Below are positions 26,708-34,484 of a stretch of DNA of 44,343 nt, piece after piece. Numbering within the stretch: position 1 is the stretch's first letter; each line of letters begins with the position of its first letter. A program made the translations under genes and the position numbers. Source of the stretch: Vacuolonema iberomarrocanum LEGE 07170 (GTDB taxonomy: Bacteria; Cyanobacteriota; Cyanobacteriia; Elainellales; Elainellaceae); NCBI GenBank assembly GCA_015207365.1, contig JADEXA010000059.1, forward strand, positions 1 to 44,343, written 5' to 3'. A model generated the notes under the pieces. It was not told the DNA's origin. It worked only from the letters and a program-made list of their open reading frames with translations, and did not search any database.

Positions 26708-27892
26708 ATGGCGATCGCAACTCATCAACCGGCATTGCTTGTTTTGGCAGACGGAACAACCTTTCAGGGATGGGCCTTTGGCGCAACCGGAACCATCATC
26801 GGCGAAGTTGTTTTCAACACCGGGATGACTGGATATCAAGAAGTGCTGACAGACCCCAGCTATTGTGGCCAAATCGTCACTTTCACCTACCCTGAATTGG
26901 GCAATACAGGCGTCAATCCCGAAGATGAAGAATCGGCACGGCCTCAAATCCGGGGGGCGATCGCTCGCAACATCTGCGATCGCCCTAGCAATTGGCGCTC
27001 CACCCAATCTCTCCCCGACTATTTAGCCGAACACAACATTCCGGGTATTTTTGGCATCGACACCCGCGCCCTGACCCGCAAAATTCGCTCGGTGGGTGCG
27101 ATGAATGGAGGCATTTCTACCGGCATCCTGGATCCGGCGGAATTGCTTCTGGAAGTGCGATCGGCTCCCAGCATGGCCGGATTGAATTTGGTGGATGAAG
27201 TCACCACGACCCAAATTTATGAATGGGATGAACCGACCGATCGCGTTTGGGAGTTTTCTGGCTCATCACAAGAAGAATTTTCTATTTCATCACAGCAACA
27301 AGAGCGGACAACGTTTACGGTTGTTGCGATCGACTTTGGAATCAAACGCAACATTCTGCGCCGACTTGCCCGTTATGGGTGTCGCATCATTGTTGTTCCG
27401 GCCAATACCTCTCCGGAAACCATCTTGGGCTACGAACCGGATGGTATCTTCCTATCGAATGGCCCAGGAGATCCCGCAGCCGTTCAAAATGGAATTGCTA
27501 CAGCAAAAGCCTTGCTCGCGTCCCAAACGCCCGTATTTGGCATCTGTATGGGACACCAAATCCTAGGACTATCCTTGGGAGCAGAGACGTTCAAGCTCAA
27601 GTTTGGGCATCGTGGCTTAAACCAACCCGCAGGCTTGCAGCAACGGGTTGAGATCACCAGCCAAAACCATGGTTTTGCGATCGCCGCTGATTCCCTTAAC
27701 GATGCTCAGGTCGAAGTTACGCACCTAAACCTGAACGATCGCACCATTGCAGGGATTCGACACAAAACGCTGCCGCTGTTTTCTGTGCAATATCACCCCG
27801 AAGCCAGCCCTGGACCCCATGATGCTGACTATCTGTTTGAAGAGTTTGTCAAAGCCATGGCCGAACATCAGAAAAAAACTGCCAGTGTCTAA
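26708..27892 (+). CDS. carA: Carbamoyl-phosphate synthase small (glutaminase) subunit
   Basis: Hydrolyses glutamine and passes ammonia to CarB for arginine and pyrimidine synthesis. The N-terminal CPSase_sm domain has LADGTTFQGWAFG and NTGMTGYQEVLTDPSY. The C-terminal class I glutamine amidotransferase has the nucleophile Cys in VFGICMGHQILG and the His/Glu pair in FSVQYHPEASPGP. Length of about 394 is typical. ATG 26708 fits the family start; GTG 26696 is in frame four codons earlier. carB is not in the window, so the subunits are unlinked here. Family A copy 4 lies upstream and family B copy 2 downstream. Confidence 0.96.
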   Translation: MAIATHQPALLVLADGTTFQGWAFGATGTIIGEVVFNTGMTGYQEVLTDPSYCGQIVTFTYPELGNTGVNPEDEESARPQIRGAIARNICDRPSNWRSTQSLPDYLAEHNIPGIFGIDTRALTRKIRSVGAMNGGISTGILDPAELLLEVRSAPSMAGLNLVDEVTTTQIYEWDEPTDRVWEFSGSSQEEFSISSQQQERTTFTVVAIDFGIKRNILRRLARYGCRIIVVPANTSPETILGYEPDGIFLSNGPGDPAAVQNGIATAKALLASQTPVFGICMGHQILGLSLGAETFKLKFGHRGLNQPAGLQQRVEITSQNHGFAIAADSLNDAQVEVTHLNLNDRTIAGIRHKTLPLFSVQYHPEASPGPHDADYLFEEFVKAMAEHQKKTASV

Positions 27893-27953
27893 TTCGCAGG
27901 CATTCCCTTTCGGTTGCTCAATCAAGCCTGCAAGTAAGGCTTGAGACCTTCCT

Positions 27954-28049
27954 TATAGCGGTGTGCAACCGCATCAAGTACAGAAATGGTTGTGTGTGGG
28001 CGCGACGCGCCCACACACAACCGTACTTACCTAACGCGCACAGCGCTAT
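27954..28049. repeat. Family B element, copy 2
   Basis: The outer ends are TATAGCG and CGCTATT. The 17-bp perfect stem (27988-28004 with 28006-28022) closes on a single A; the inner part is GTGTGGGCGCG / CGCGCCCACAC. Relative to copy 1 the stem has an inserted base pair and a shifted G tract on both arms, so it stays fully paired. It lies between convergent carA and the cyclase gene. Confidence 0.85.
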
Positions 28050-28060
28050 TAGAAGGACTC

Positions 28061-28163
28061 ATATCAAATCCTTTTGAAGAATCCCAATATCGTTTTTGCC
28101 CGCTGCAATGCAGCGGGCAAAAACGATATTGGGGTTTTACGGCTGTTTAACCGGATGTGATAT
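28061..28163. mobile_element. MITE-like element with 25-bp-arm palindrome
   Basis: Outer inverted repeat ATATCAAATCC (28061-28071) and GGATGTGATAT (28153-28163), one mismatch. Inside is a perfect palindrome with 25-bp arms (28083-28107 and 28109-28133) around one A. The right end lies inside the 3' end of the adenylate cyclase gene and supplies its last codons and TAA stop. No coding capacity of its own and no clear target duplication. It lies 11 bp after family B copy 2. Confidence 0.7.
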
Positions 28164-30150
28164 CAGATGTATATTCTGCTAAATCCGAGAGTTCGGGGGC
28201 AGGAATAGCGGTTTGGGGTTCTCGTGGTTGTCGCTCTGGGAGATTATTGGAGGAAATGATGCTTCTCGCTTTTTCTTTCTCCAGAATCTTTTTTGTGGCA
28301 GGGGTTTCCTTGCTCATGGTGGGATTGACCAATTTGCGTTGGTAAGATTTGATTTTCCCAACCAACCAATAGGTCTTCATCATGCCTTTGCCTTTGACGT
28401 CAATCGATCCCCTTTCTTCAAATCGATAGCGATCGCGTAACTCTTCGAAGAATGTCTGCGTCACCTGAATTTGCCCAGGTTCTCCCAAGGTTTCCATCCG
28501 GCTTGCCACGTTTACAGTGTCGCCCCACAGGTCATAGCTAAACTTGCGTGAGCCAATGATTCCAGCGGTGACAGGCCCTTGATGAATCCCAATCCGTAGC
28601 ATGATTGGGTGATTACCTATGGGCGAAAAGGTTTGTGCTACCTTCTGCATCGCGAGGGCCATATCGGCGATCGCCCCAGCGGGATCATCGATCGGCATGG
28701 GCACGCCGCCGACCACCATGTAGGCGTCGCCAATGGTTTTCACCTTTTCTAGCCGTTTTAGTTCGGCCAACTGGTCAAATGTCGAAAAGACAGAATTCAG
28801 CAGATCTACAACTTCTTCTGGAGACAAGTTGGATGAAATCGCAGTGAAATTGACAATATCCGCAAACATCACCGCCGCATTGCTAAAGCTGTCTACAATT
28901 GTTTTCTCCTCTTGCTTGAGCCGCTCTGCGATAGGTTGCGGCAAAATATTGAGCAACAATTGTTCGGTTCGATGGCGATGGCGACGCAGCTCTTCTTGAG
29001 TGCGACGGCGGTGGGTAATGTTTTGCAAACTGCCCTCAAAGCAGACAATTTCTCCATCGTCCCGTACGATTAACCGCACATTTTCTGACACCCAGATGAT
29101 GCTGCCGTCCTTGCAGTACAGCTCCGACTCAAAATCGGAAACTGAGCGATAGCGTTTCAGATAGGCAATTAACTCAAACCGCCGCATCGGCTGCACATAC
29201 AACTGGCGATCGACATTTGTGACCATCGCCATCAGTTCTTCGGTTGAAGCGTAGCCCAAAATTTCCGCTAATGCAGGATTGGCACTTAGATAATGCCCAT
29301 CTGAAGAAACTTGATAGATTCCCTCCACAGCATTTTCGAAAATACTGCGATACTTTTCCTCCGCTTGCCGCAGCTCTGTGGTTCGCCGTTCAACCCGTTC
29401 CTCCAGTTCCTGCGCTTGGTTTTCCAGAAGCTGTTGGTAGTCTAGCAACGATGCTTCAGCTTGTTTGCGGCTGCTAATGTCATACAACGTGGTTAACAGG
29501 GCTTCTCCTGCACCCAGGCGTAGCGGATGAACCGAAGCCGATACCCAAATCACCTCGCCATTCGCCCGCTTCACTTGAACTTCCTGATTTTTGACGGCTC
29601 CTTCTGCTTGAAATTGTTCAATCAGAAGCCTCTCGTCCTCAGGATTAACCAAGAAATCTCGCAAGTGATAGTTTGACAAGTTTTGAGCATCGATCCCCAA
29701 CTGGTTTAGAGAGGTAGAATTGGCAAAAGAAATAAAGCCATCCAAACGCTGAGTGAGGATCATCAAGATGGGTGTTGATTCAGAAATCGCCCGAAATAAT
29801 TCCTCACTCTGGCGCATCGTCTCAACGGCCTGAGTGTAGAGCTGATACTCCAAAACATCCCCATGCTCTGCCGTCGCCTTGAGAATCAGTTCCAGGTCGG
29901 CTTTGTCCTTCAAAACCGTTTCTAAAATATCTTGAAGCGTTGCGTGTGCCTTGCGGCGCTGCAAAATTTCTGACTGAAGTTGTCTGTTGGTTGCATGAAG
30001 CTCGGATTCAACCGTATCTCCATGCTCTACAGTGGCCAGGAGGGTTAGCTGGAGGTCGTTGTTTTCTTTTTTCAGACGTGCGACTTCGGCGCGGAGTTCC
30101 GCGATTTCCTGATGTAAAAATGCACTCTCACGGGTAGGATTTGGCTCCAT
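28147..30150 (-). CDS. Class III adenylate cyclase with two PAS domains
   Basis: Makes cAMP from ATP; cytoplasmic, with no membrane span. The N-terminal coiled coil has two copies of a helical motif, DLQLTLLATVEHGDTVE and DLELILKATAEHGDVLE, 53 residues apart, then PAS (about 117-230) and PAS-PAC (268-385, ending LQNITHRRRTQEEL). The cyclase domain (about 420-590) has metal Asp431 (MFADIVNFT) and Asp475 (VKTIGDAYM), purine-specifying Lys471 and Asp540 (SYDLWGDTVN), and Asn547/Arg551 (NVASRME). The Lys/Asp pair marks adenylate rather than guanylate cyclase. A basic, disordered tail of about 75 residues follows, with its last residues encoded by a MITE-like end. ATG 30150 is preferred to GTG 30153. 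It follows the STAS and kinase genes on the same strand, 18 bp from the former. Confidence 0.93.
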   Translation of the reverse strand: MEPNPTRESAFLHQEIAELRAEVARLKKENNDLQLTLLATVEHGDTVESELHATNRQLQSEILQRRKAHATLQDILETVLKDKADLELILKATAEHGDVLEYQLYTQAVETMRQSEELFRAISESTPILMILTQRLDGFISFANSTSLNQLGIDAQNLSNYHLRDFLVNPEDERLLIEQFQAEGAVKNQEVQVKRANGEVIWVSASVHPLRLGAGEALLTTLYDISSRKQAEASLLDYQQLLENQAQELEERVERRTTELRQAEEKYRSIFENAVEGIYQVSSDGHYLSANPALAEILGYASTEELMAMVTNVDRQLYVQPMRRFELIAYLKRYRSVSDFESELYCKDGSIIWVSENVRLIVRDDGEIVCFEGSLQNITHRRRTQEELRRHRHRTEQLLLNILPQPIAERLKQEEKTIVDSFSNAAVMFADIVNFTAISSNLSPEEVVDLLNSVFSTFDQLAELKRLEKVKTIGDAYMVVGGVPMPIDDPAGAIADMALAMQKVAQTFSPIGNHPIMLRIGIHQGPVTAGIIGSRKFSYDLWGDTVNVASRMETLGEPGQIQVTQTFFEELRDRYRFEERGSIDVKGKGMMKTYWLVGKIKSYQRKLVNPTMSKETPATKKILEKEKARSIISSNNLPERQPREPQTAIPAPELSDLAEYTSDITSG

Positions 30151-30167
30151 CACAACTCTTCATTGGT

Positions 30168-30518
30168 TCAAATGTATTCTAGAGTGAGGCTAGGCATGAG
30201 GCGTTGAAGATTTTTCAACGATTTGGTTTGCCAAAGCACCGCTTCTGAACCTTGTAAGGTGAGATGCACATCTTTGCGCTCTCTCACCCTGACAACAAAC
30301 ATGGAGAGCGTGCTGATACCAGAACTATTGAGAAACTCTAGATCTCTTACATTAATGGTCAAATTTCGAGCATTTTCAAGTGCACCCAGCAGGACATCCA
30401 TGATGGGCTTATACTCTTCCATCCCATCTAAACGCAAAAATCCTTTAATGACGATAGTATTCGATGTCGCATCGTGAAGAATACTGTATTCCTCAGTATT
30501 GATATCCACCAACTTCAT
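30168..30518 (-). CDS. STAS-domain protein (anti-anti-sigma-like)
   Basis: A 116-residue single STAS domain. The phosphoacceptor region LEFLNSSGISTLSMFVV matches the DSSG-type loop, with Asp replaced by Asn and the conserved Ser retained. Such proteins are phosphorylated by SpoIIAB/SiaB-like kinases and switch partners accordingly; a matching kinase gene is 258 bp upstream and the cyclase is 18 bp downstream. GGGAG abuts the ATG at 30518 with no spacer, whereas GTG 30509 (residue 4) is 9 nt away, so the true start may be the GTG. Role inferred from family and context. Confidence 0.8.
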   Translation of the reverse strand: MKLVDINTEEYSILHDATSNTIVIKGFLRLDGMEEYKPIMDVLLGALENARNLTINVRDLEFLNSSGISTLSMFVVRVRERKDVHLTLQGSEAVLWQTKSLKNLQRLMPSLTLEYI

Positions 30519-30776
30519 CTCCCTGGTTACACATGATTAAGCACATTCGTGCATCGCATTGAATTTTAGGTTTTATTTAACTTTTATGAAATATTGAGCA
30601 AGTTAGTTGGCAAATGTATGGATTTGTAACGCACCCCTCTCTCTGTGTCTCAATTTGCAAAACTTGATGCACTCGTTTTCCCCCGTGACAACACGTATTC
30701 CGGACATTACTGCGATCGCGCCGTCATCCTGTACTCTCACGCAACGGAGATGTTTTTTCAAGCATACGGCCAGAGT
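30519..30776. other. Gap inside the kinase/STAS/cyclase cassette
   Basis: 258 bp between kinase stop and STAS start. No gene is visible on the same strand. It could hold a second promoter for STAS-cyclase, which would uncouple their expression from the kinase. Confidence 0.35.
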
Positions 30777-31367
30777 TCAGACTTGCAGAGAGGCCATGAC
30801 GTTAACTTCGATAATCTGTGGAGTGGATTGGCAACTCTGAAACTGCCATGCAAAGGTTGCACCATAGTCGTTGATCATGGTCAGGATTCCAATACAAGAC
30901 TCGCCACCCCCCAAGGCAATCTTTTCCATGCGTTGGTTATACATTTCTTCGGGATCAGATGCATTCAGTTCTTGGATAAACGATTCATATTTTGTAGCCG
31001 CTTCTACACTGCTGTAGTTGATGGCTTGGAAAATGATTTGGGCTTCGAATAAATGCAGCGAAATTTGAATGGGACGATTAGATTGCGCATCATTGTACTT
31101 CACTGCATTTTCTAGGAGTTCGTTGGCCATAAAGCTTACAGAGCCTTTGACCGCATTACGAAGGTTGATTTTACTCTGGGCTTCTTCATTGCCTGGGAAA
31201 AACGTGGCAAAGTAATCGCCTAGGAAATCGGCGGACAGCCCATAATTGCGCCAGCGCTGGTTACGGGGACCAGTGGTAGGTGAAAAATGAAGGGTAAGAT
31301 ACTCGTTGCTGGCAGGAAACGCTCCATTGAAGTCACCATAAGTACGAGTGGCTGAGGTTTCTAGCAT
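30777..31367 (-). CDS. DUF6272/SiaB-like protein kinase (anti-sigma-type)
   Basis: A 196-residue protein resembling the SiaB / slr1861-like family, GHKL-fold kinases that act on STAS proteins. The N-box-like helix FMANELLENAVKYND (about residues 84-98) is well formed. The later segment IALGGGESCIGILTMINDYGATFAW has the glycine-rich lid and C-terminal strand of the fold. Such kinases phosphorylate a STAS partner on Ser/Thr. The STAS gene is next on the same strand. No PP2C phosphatase (RsbU/SiaA type) that would reset the switch is in the window. Fairly confident from motifs and context. Confidence 0.75.
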   Translation of the reverse strand: MLETSATRTYGDFNGAFPASNEYLTLHFSPTTGPRNQRWRNYGLSADFLGDYFATFFPGNEEAQSKINLRNAVKGSVSFMANELLENAVKYNDAQSNRPIQISLHLFEAQIIFQAINYSSVEAATKYESFIQELNASDPEEMYNQRMEKIALGGGESCIGILTMINDYGATFAWQFQSCQSTPQIIEVNVMASLQV

Positions 31368-31815
31368 GGTGTCAAAACAAAAGGCTGACGTGTGAGGGAC
31401 GTATCAGAAGAGGGGGATAAGGCAATGGGGCAGGGGCAGGGCCGTCAAACGCATTGTGATTGCAGGTTTGATTGCAGGTTTCTGACTGACGTTGATTCCT
31501 TTGAGAAAGCATTAAACGGCTAGCACCTTTAACCCCAACTTACGGCGAGAGTGCAACGAGTCTGGAAAAATTGGAAAAAAATCCAAGTCGGTCTCTGGGT
31601 AGGCAAAGAACGAAGAGAATTTGTTCATAATTTACAACAAAAAAATCGATAGTGTCGCTTTATGAAGCCAGAGGTTATTGATCGCTACACTATCGTCAAG
31701 TTTTTACAAATCAGAAGCTTTAGAAGGATGCTAGCTCCGGCCAGCTCTGGCGCTCTGTCAAGCATCAACCTGGGTGTGCGCATACCTTAATGAGGCTATG
31801 TATAGCCTTACGCAT

Positions 31816-31890
31816 TGAGATGAAGACCAATCACATTTTTGAAAGCCCCGCGCTGCGGGGCTTTCAAAAATGTGATTGGTCTTCATCTCA
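31816..31890. repeat. Perfect 36-bp-arm palindrome
   Basis: Arms 31816-31851 and 31855-31890 (starting TGAGATGAAG, ending AGCCCCGC) are exact complements around GCT. This is the longest perfect hairpin in the window. Unrelated in sequence to the other palindromes. No coding capacity. Confidence 0.9.
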
Positions 31891-31934
31891 GCGCTTAGTT
31901 TTATAAACATTCGGCGATCGCTCGAAACAACGCC

Positions 31935-31977
31935 GCTTATGAATGGTGCCCGCACAACAGACGCACCATTCATAAGC
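31935..31977. repeat. 15-bp-arm inverted repeat downstream of wzc-like gene
   Basis: GCTTATGAATGGTGC (31935-31949) and GCACCATTCATAAGC (31963-31977) enclose 13 bases. It is 40 bp after the Wzc-like stop codon. It may stop or stabilise that transcript, but no T-run follows. Confidence 0.75.
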
Positions 31978-32017
31978 AGCTTGATTCTTTCTCAGCAATC
32001 GTGGGAACCGATTGAAG

Positions 32018-34351
32018 TTACGTCTCGATTTCGCTAACACGAGATGCACGTTTCACAGACAAAGACGAAGTAACGGGCTTGGCTGTAGATGAGGGAAGCA
32101 AGCGCTCATCCCGACCATCGTCATCGCCATCAAACGCCGTTTTGGCTTGCGTATCTTTCTGACTGGTTCGATTTGCTACTAGACCCACCATCGGTAAGCC
32201 ATATTCCTGCAGCTTGGCAACACTCTCCGTTGTGGTCGAGCGGCTGGTTTGTCTGAGTGATACAACAAACAACATCCCATCGGTCTGAGCCACAAGGAAG
32301 TTGGCGTCGACGGCTGAGCTGAGGTTGGGGCTATCGTAGATGACCAGATTATAAGCCGTATGAAGCTTGCTCATGAGCGATCGCATTTGAGGCGAGGCCA
32401 GCAATCGCGTAACCCCAGGGCGAGTGGTTCCTGCTGTGAGGACATCAAGATTATCCACGTTGGGAACCGCCTGAATCACATCATCAGGATGCAAATCTTT
32501 CTGCAAGATATCGGTCAACCCTTTTGCGTTGGGTAATCTCAGCTTCTGGTGAACTTCAGCTGAGCGCAAATCCGCATCCACCAACAGAACTTTCTGCCCC
32601 GTCGCTGCTGCCGTTTGCGCAAGATGGAGCGCGGTCATGGTTTTGCCATCACCCTTATTGGGCGAGCCAATGACAATCGACCGTACGGGGTTGGACGGAT
32701 TGGAAAACTTCAGGGCGGTGTAGAGATCATCAAAGGCTCCCTGGAAGTCATAGGCACTATCGGCCAGTTCGTCACTAACGGTGTTGGAACCGGCGATCGC
32801 CTGCAACTGTGCAGATGGATCCCCACCCATATAAACCGGAATCAACCCCAACAGAGGAGCAGGCACCGCATCTTTGATGTCTGGTAAGCCGTAGAAGATA
32901 TCCTGGTTGCGCTCCAGTAGATAAGACAAGGCCATGCCTAGCCCTAGGCCAACGATCGCTCCAGCTAACAGATTTCTCAGCAGGTCATCCCCCACCGGCG
33001 CAGGATTCCCTGCATCATCAAACTCGATAGACGGTTCCGCAACAAGTTCCCAGGGGACTTCGCTCTGGGCCGCAGCAACCCGCAGAGTTTCTCGCTGATT
33101 GAGAAGCTGATCCAACGTGCGTGTGGCGATCGCTAGCTGTCGTTGTAATTCGTTGTAGCGTCGAATAATGGCGGGGAACTGCTCAGCCTGCTGATCGAGC
33201 AATGAGCGGCTCTGAGTCAGCGTTTCACCCCGCGCCTCTAAGGCCTGAATCTGGTTTGCTGTATTAACCAGCTGATCGACCAACGCCAATCGCAACCCAT
33301 CCTGGAAGGTCGAAACCTGAATATTGGGTCGGACAGGAGGGAGTCCGTCCAAAATCTGCTCACCGCGTTGAAACAACAGGGTATAAAGACTATCCTGCTG
33401 GTCGCGCAGTCGCCGAATGGGCGGGGCGTCTTCACCCCAGCGAGTGCTCTCAACCGCTAGCTGTGTTTCTACGTCGCTAATGCTGGTCAGCACTTGCTGG
33501 TAATTTGGATCCTGACTCAGCGCTGAAACGGCGATCGCCTCGTCTGGTGTCAGTTGAAGCTGTTCTTGAAGATTGGTATAGAGCGTTCGCAGTTCCTGCA
33601 ACGTTTGCTGGGTCTCTAACTGCTGAGCGCTCAATTCATTCTGTCGAGCATAGATATCGCCACCCTGGGCTTCCGGATCCAGCAAATCATATTCTTGTTG
33701 AAGTTCTTGAATTTCCTGCTGCAAAGTGTCAACGCGGGTTTGCAATTCCGGCAGCTGATCTTCAATGAATCGCACACCTTCTGTAATTTGGGTACGCCGA
33801 TCCTCCAAGCTATAGCTCAGATATCCGTCAGCCGTTTCATCTAACACCTTTTGCACAAGGGCTGGATTATTGCCCTGGTAGGTAACATCTAACAAGCGGG
33901 TTTGGTCACTCCGTTCAATGTCTAGCCCCGTCACCAGTTGCCCATAGGTAAAGCTAGGAAACTCTTGTTTAACTGCTTCGTAGATATCATTCAGAACCCT
34001 GGAGCTTTGCAAAATTTCAATTTGCGTATCATAGTCAAGCCGAAAGATATCTTCACGGGGAACCCCTCCCTCGTTTTGGCTCAATGCTGTGGGTTCGGCG
34101 ATTCGCGCTTCAGAGGTGACCGGTTCAACCAATAGACGGAACCCACCCGCGTAGGTTGGAGCCGCTCGATTTGTGACAAACCATGCCGCTGTGAGTATTC
34201 CTCCAGCACATACGAGGATAATGGGCCACCGACGCTTTGCCATGCGCAGCATCGGGAGAACAGGCAAACCGCCTTTAGGAGGGGCGTCGGCCTCTTCCGG
34301 CGCTGTTGTTTCTAAAGACTCTTCGTATGACAAATTTGCTTCCTTAACCAT
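32018..34351 (-). CDS. Wzc-like polysaccharide co-polymerase with BY-kinase domain
   Basis: A 777-residue inner-membrane chain-length regulator and bacterial tyrosine kinase. Membrane helix 1 is about 42-60, a long periplasmic coiled-coil region follows (about 190-430), helix 2 is about 458-479, then the cytoplasmic ATPase: Walker A GSPNKGDGKT (Lys570), Walker A' VLLVDADLR and Walker B LVIYDSP. The usual C-terminal tyrosine cluster is absent: no Tyr occurs after residue 717, and the tail is acidic then Ser-rich. Capsule and exopolysaccharide assembly with the Wza-like protein encoded 133 bp upstream on the same strand. The gene family is confident; tyrosine autophosphorylation of the tail is not possible as read. 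Confidence 0.92.
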   Translation of the reverse strand: MVKEANLSYEESLETTAPEEADAPPKGGLPVLPMLRMAKRRWPIILVCAGGILTAAWFVTNRAAPTYAGGFRLLVEPVTSEARIAEPTALSQNEGGVPREDIFRLDYDTQIEILQSSRVLNDIYEAVKQEFPSFTYGQLVTGLDIERSDQTRLLDVTYQGNNPALVQKVLDETADGYLSYSLEDRRTQITEGVRFIEDQLPELQTRVDTLQQEIQELQQEYDLLDPEAQGGDIYARQNELSAQQLETQQTLQELRTLYTNLQEQLQLTPDEAIAVSALSQDPNYQQVLTSISDVETQLAVESTRWGEDAPPIRRLRDQQDSLYTLLFQRGEQILDGLPPVRPNIQVSTFQDGLRLALVDQLVNTANQIQALEARGETLTQSRSLLDQQAEQFPAIIRRYNELQRQLAIATRTLDQLLNQRETLRVAAAQSEVPWELVAEPSIEFDDAGNPAPVGDDLLRNLLAGAIVGLGLGMALSYLLERNQDIFYGLPDIKDAVPAPLLGLIPVYMGGDPSAQLQAIAGSNTVSDELADSAYDFQGAFDDLYTALKFSNPSNPVRSIVIGSPNKGDGKTMTALHLAQTAAATGQKVLLVDADLRSAEVHQKLRLPNAKGLTDILQKDLHPDDVIQAVPNVDNLDVLTAGTTRPGVTRLLASPQMRSLMSKLHTAYNLVIYDSPNLSSAVDANFLVAQTDGMLFVVSLRQTSRSTTTESVAKLQEYGLPMVGLVANRTSQKDTQAKTAFDGDDDGRDERLLPSSTAKPVTSSLSVKRASRVSEIET

Positions 34352-34484
34352 GTCGACCTCTGAAAGGGCTGGTGACTCTGCGTGGATTCACTTTCGTCGA
34401 TGCACATCCCAATGTTAAACGGACTCGCAGATTAGCTGTTTCACACTTAGAAAACTCAAGTATTTACAGCTTAGGTAAACACAA

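Larger units (their letters stand above)
31368..32017. other. Intergenic region with two hairpins
   Basis: 650 bp between wzc and the kinase gene, both on the minus strand. It contains the palindromes at 31816 and 31935, and a short tandem repeat GATTGCAGGTTT twice near 31459-31482. The AT-rich part at 31550-31700 probably carries the kinase promoter. Confidence 0.5.
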
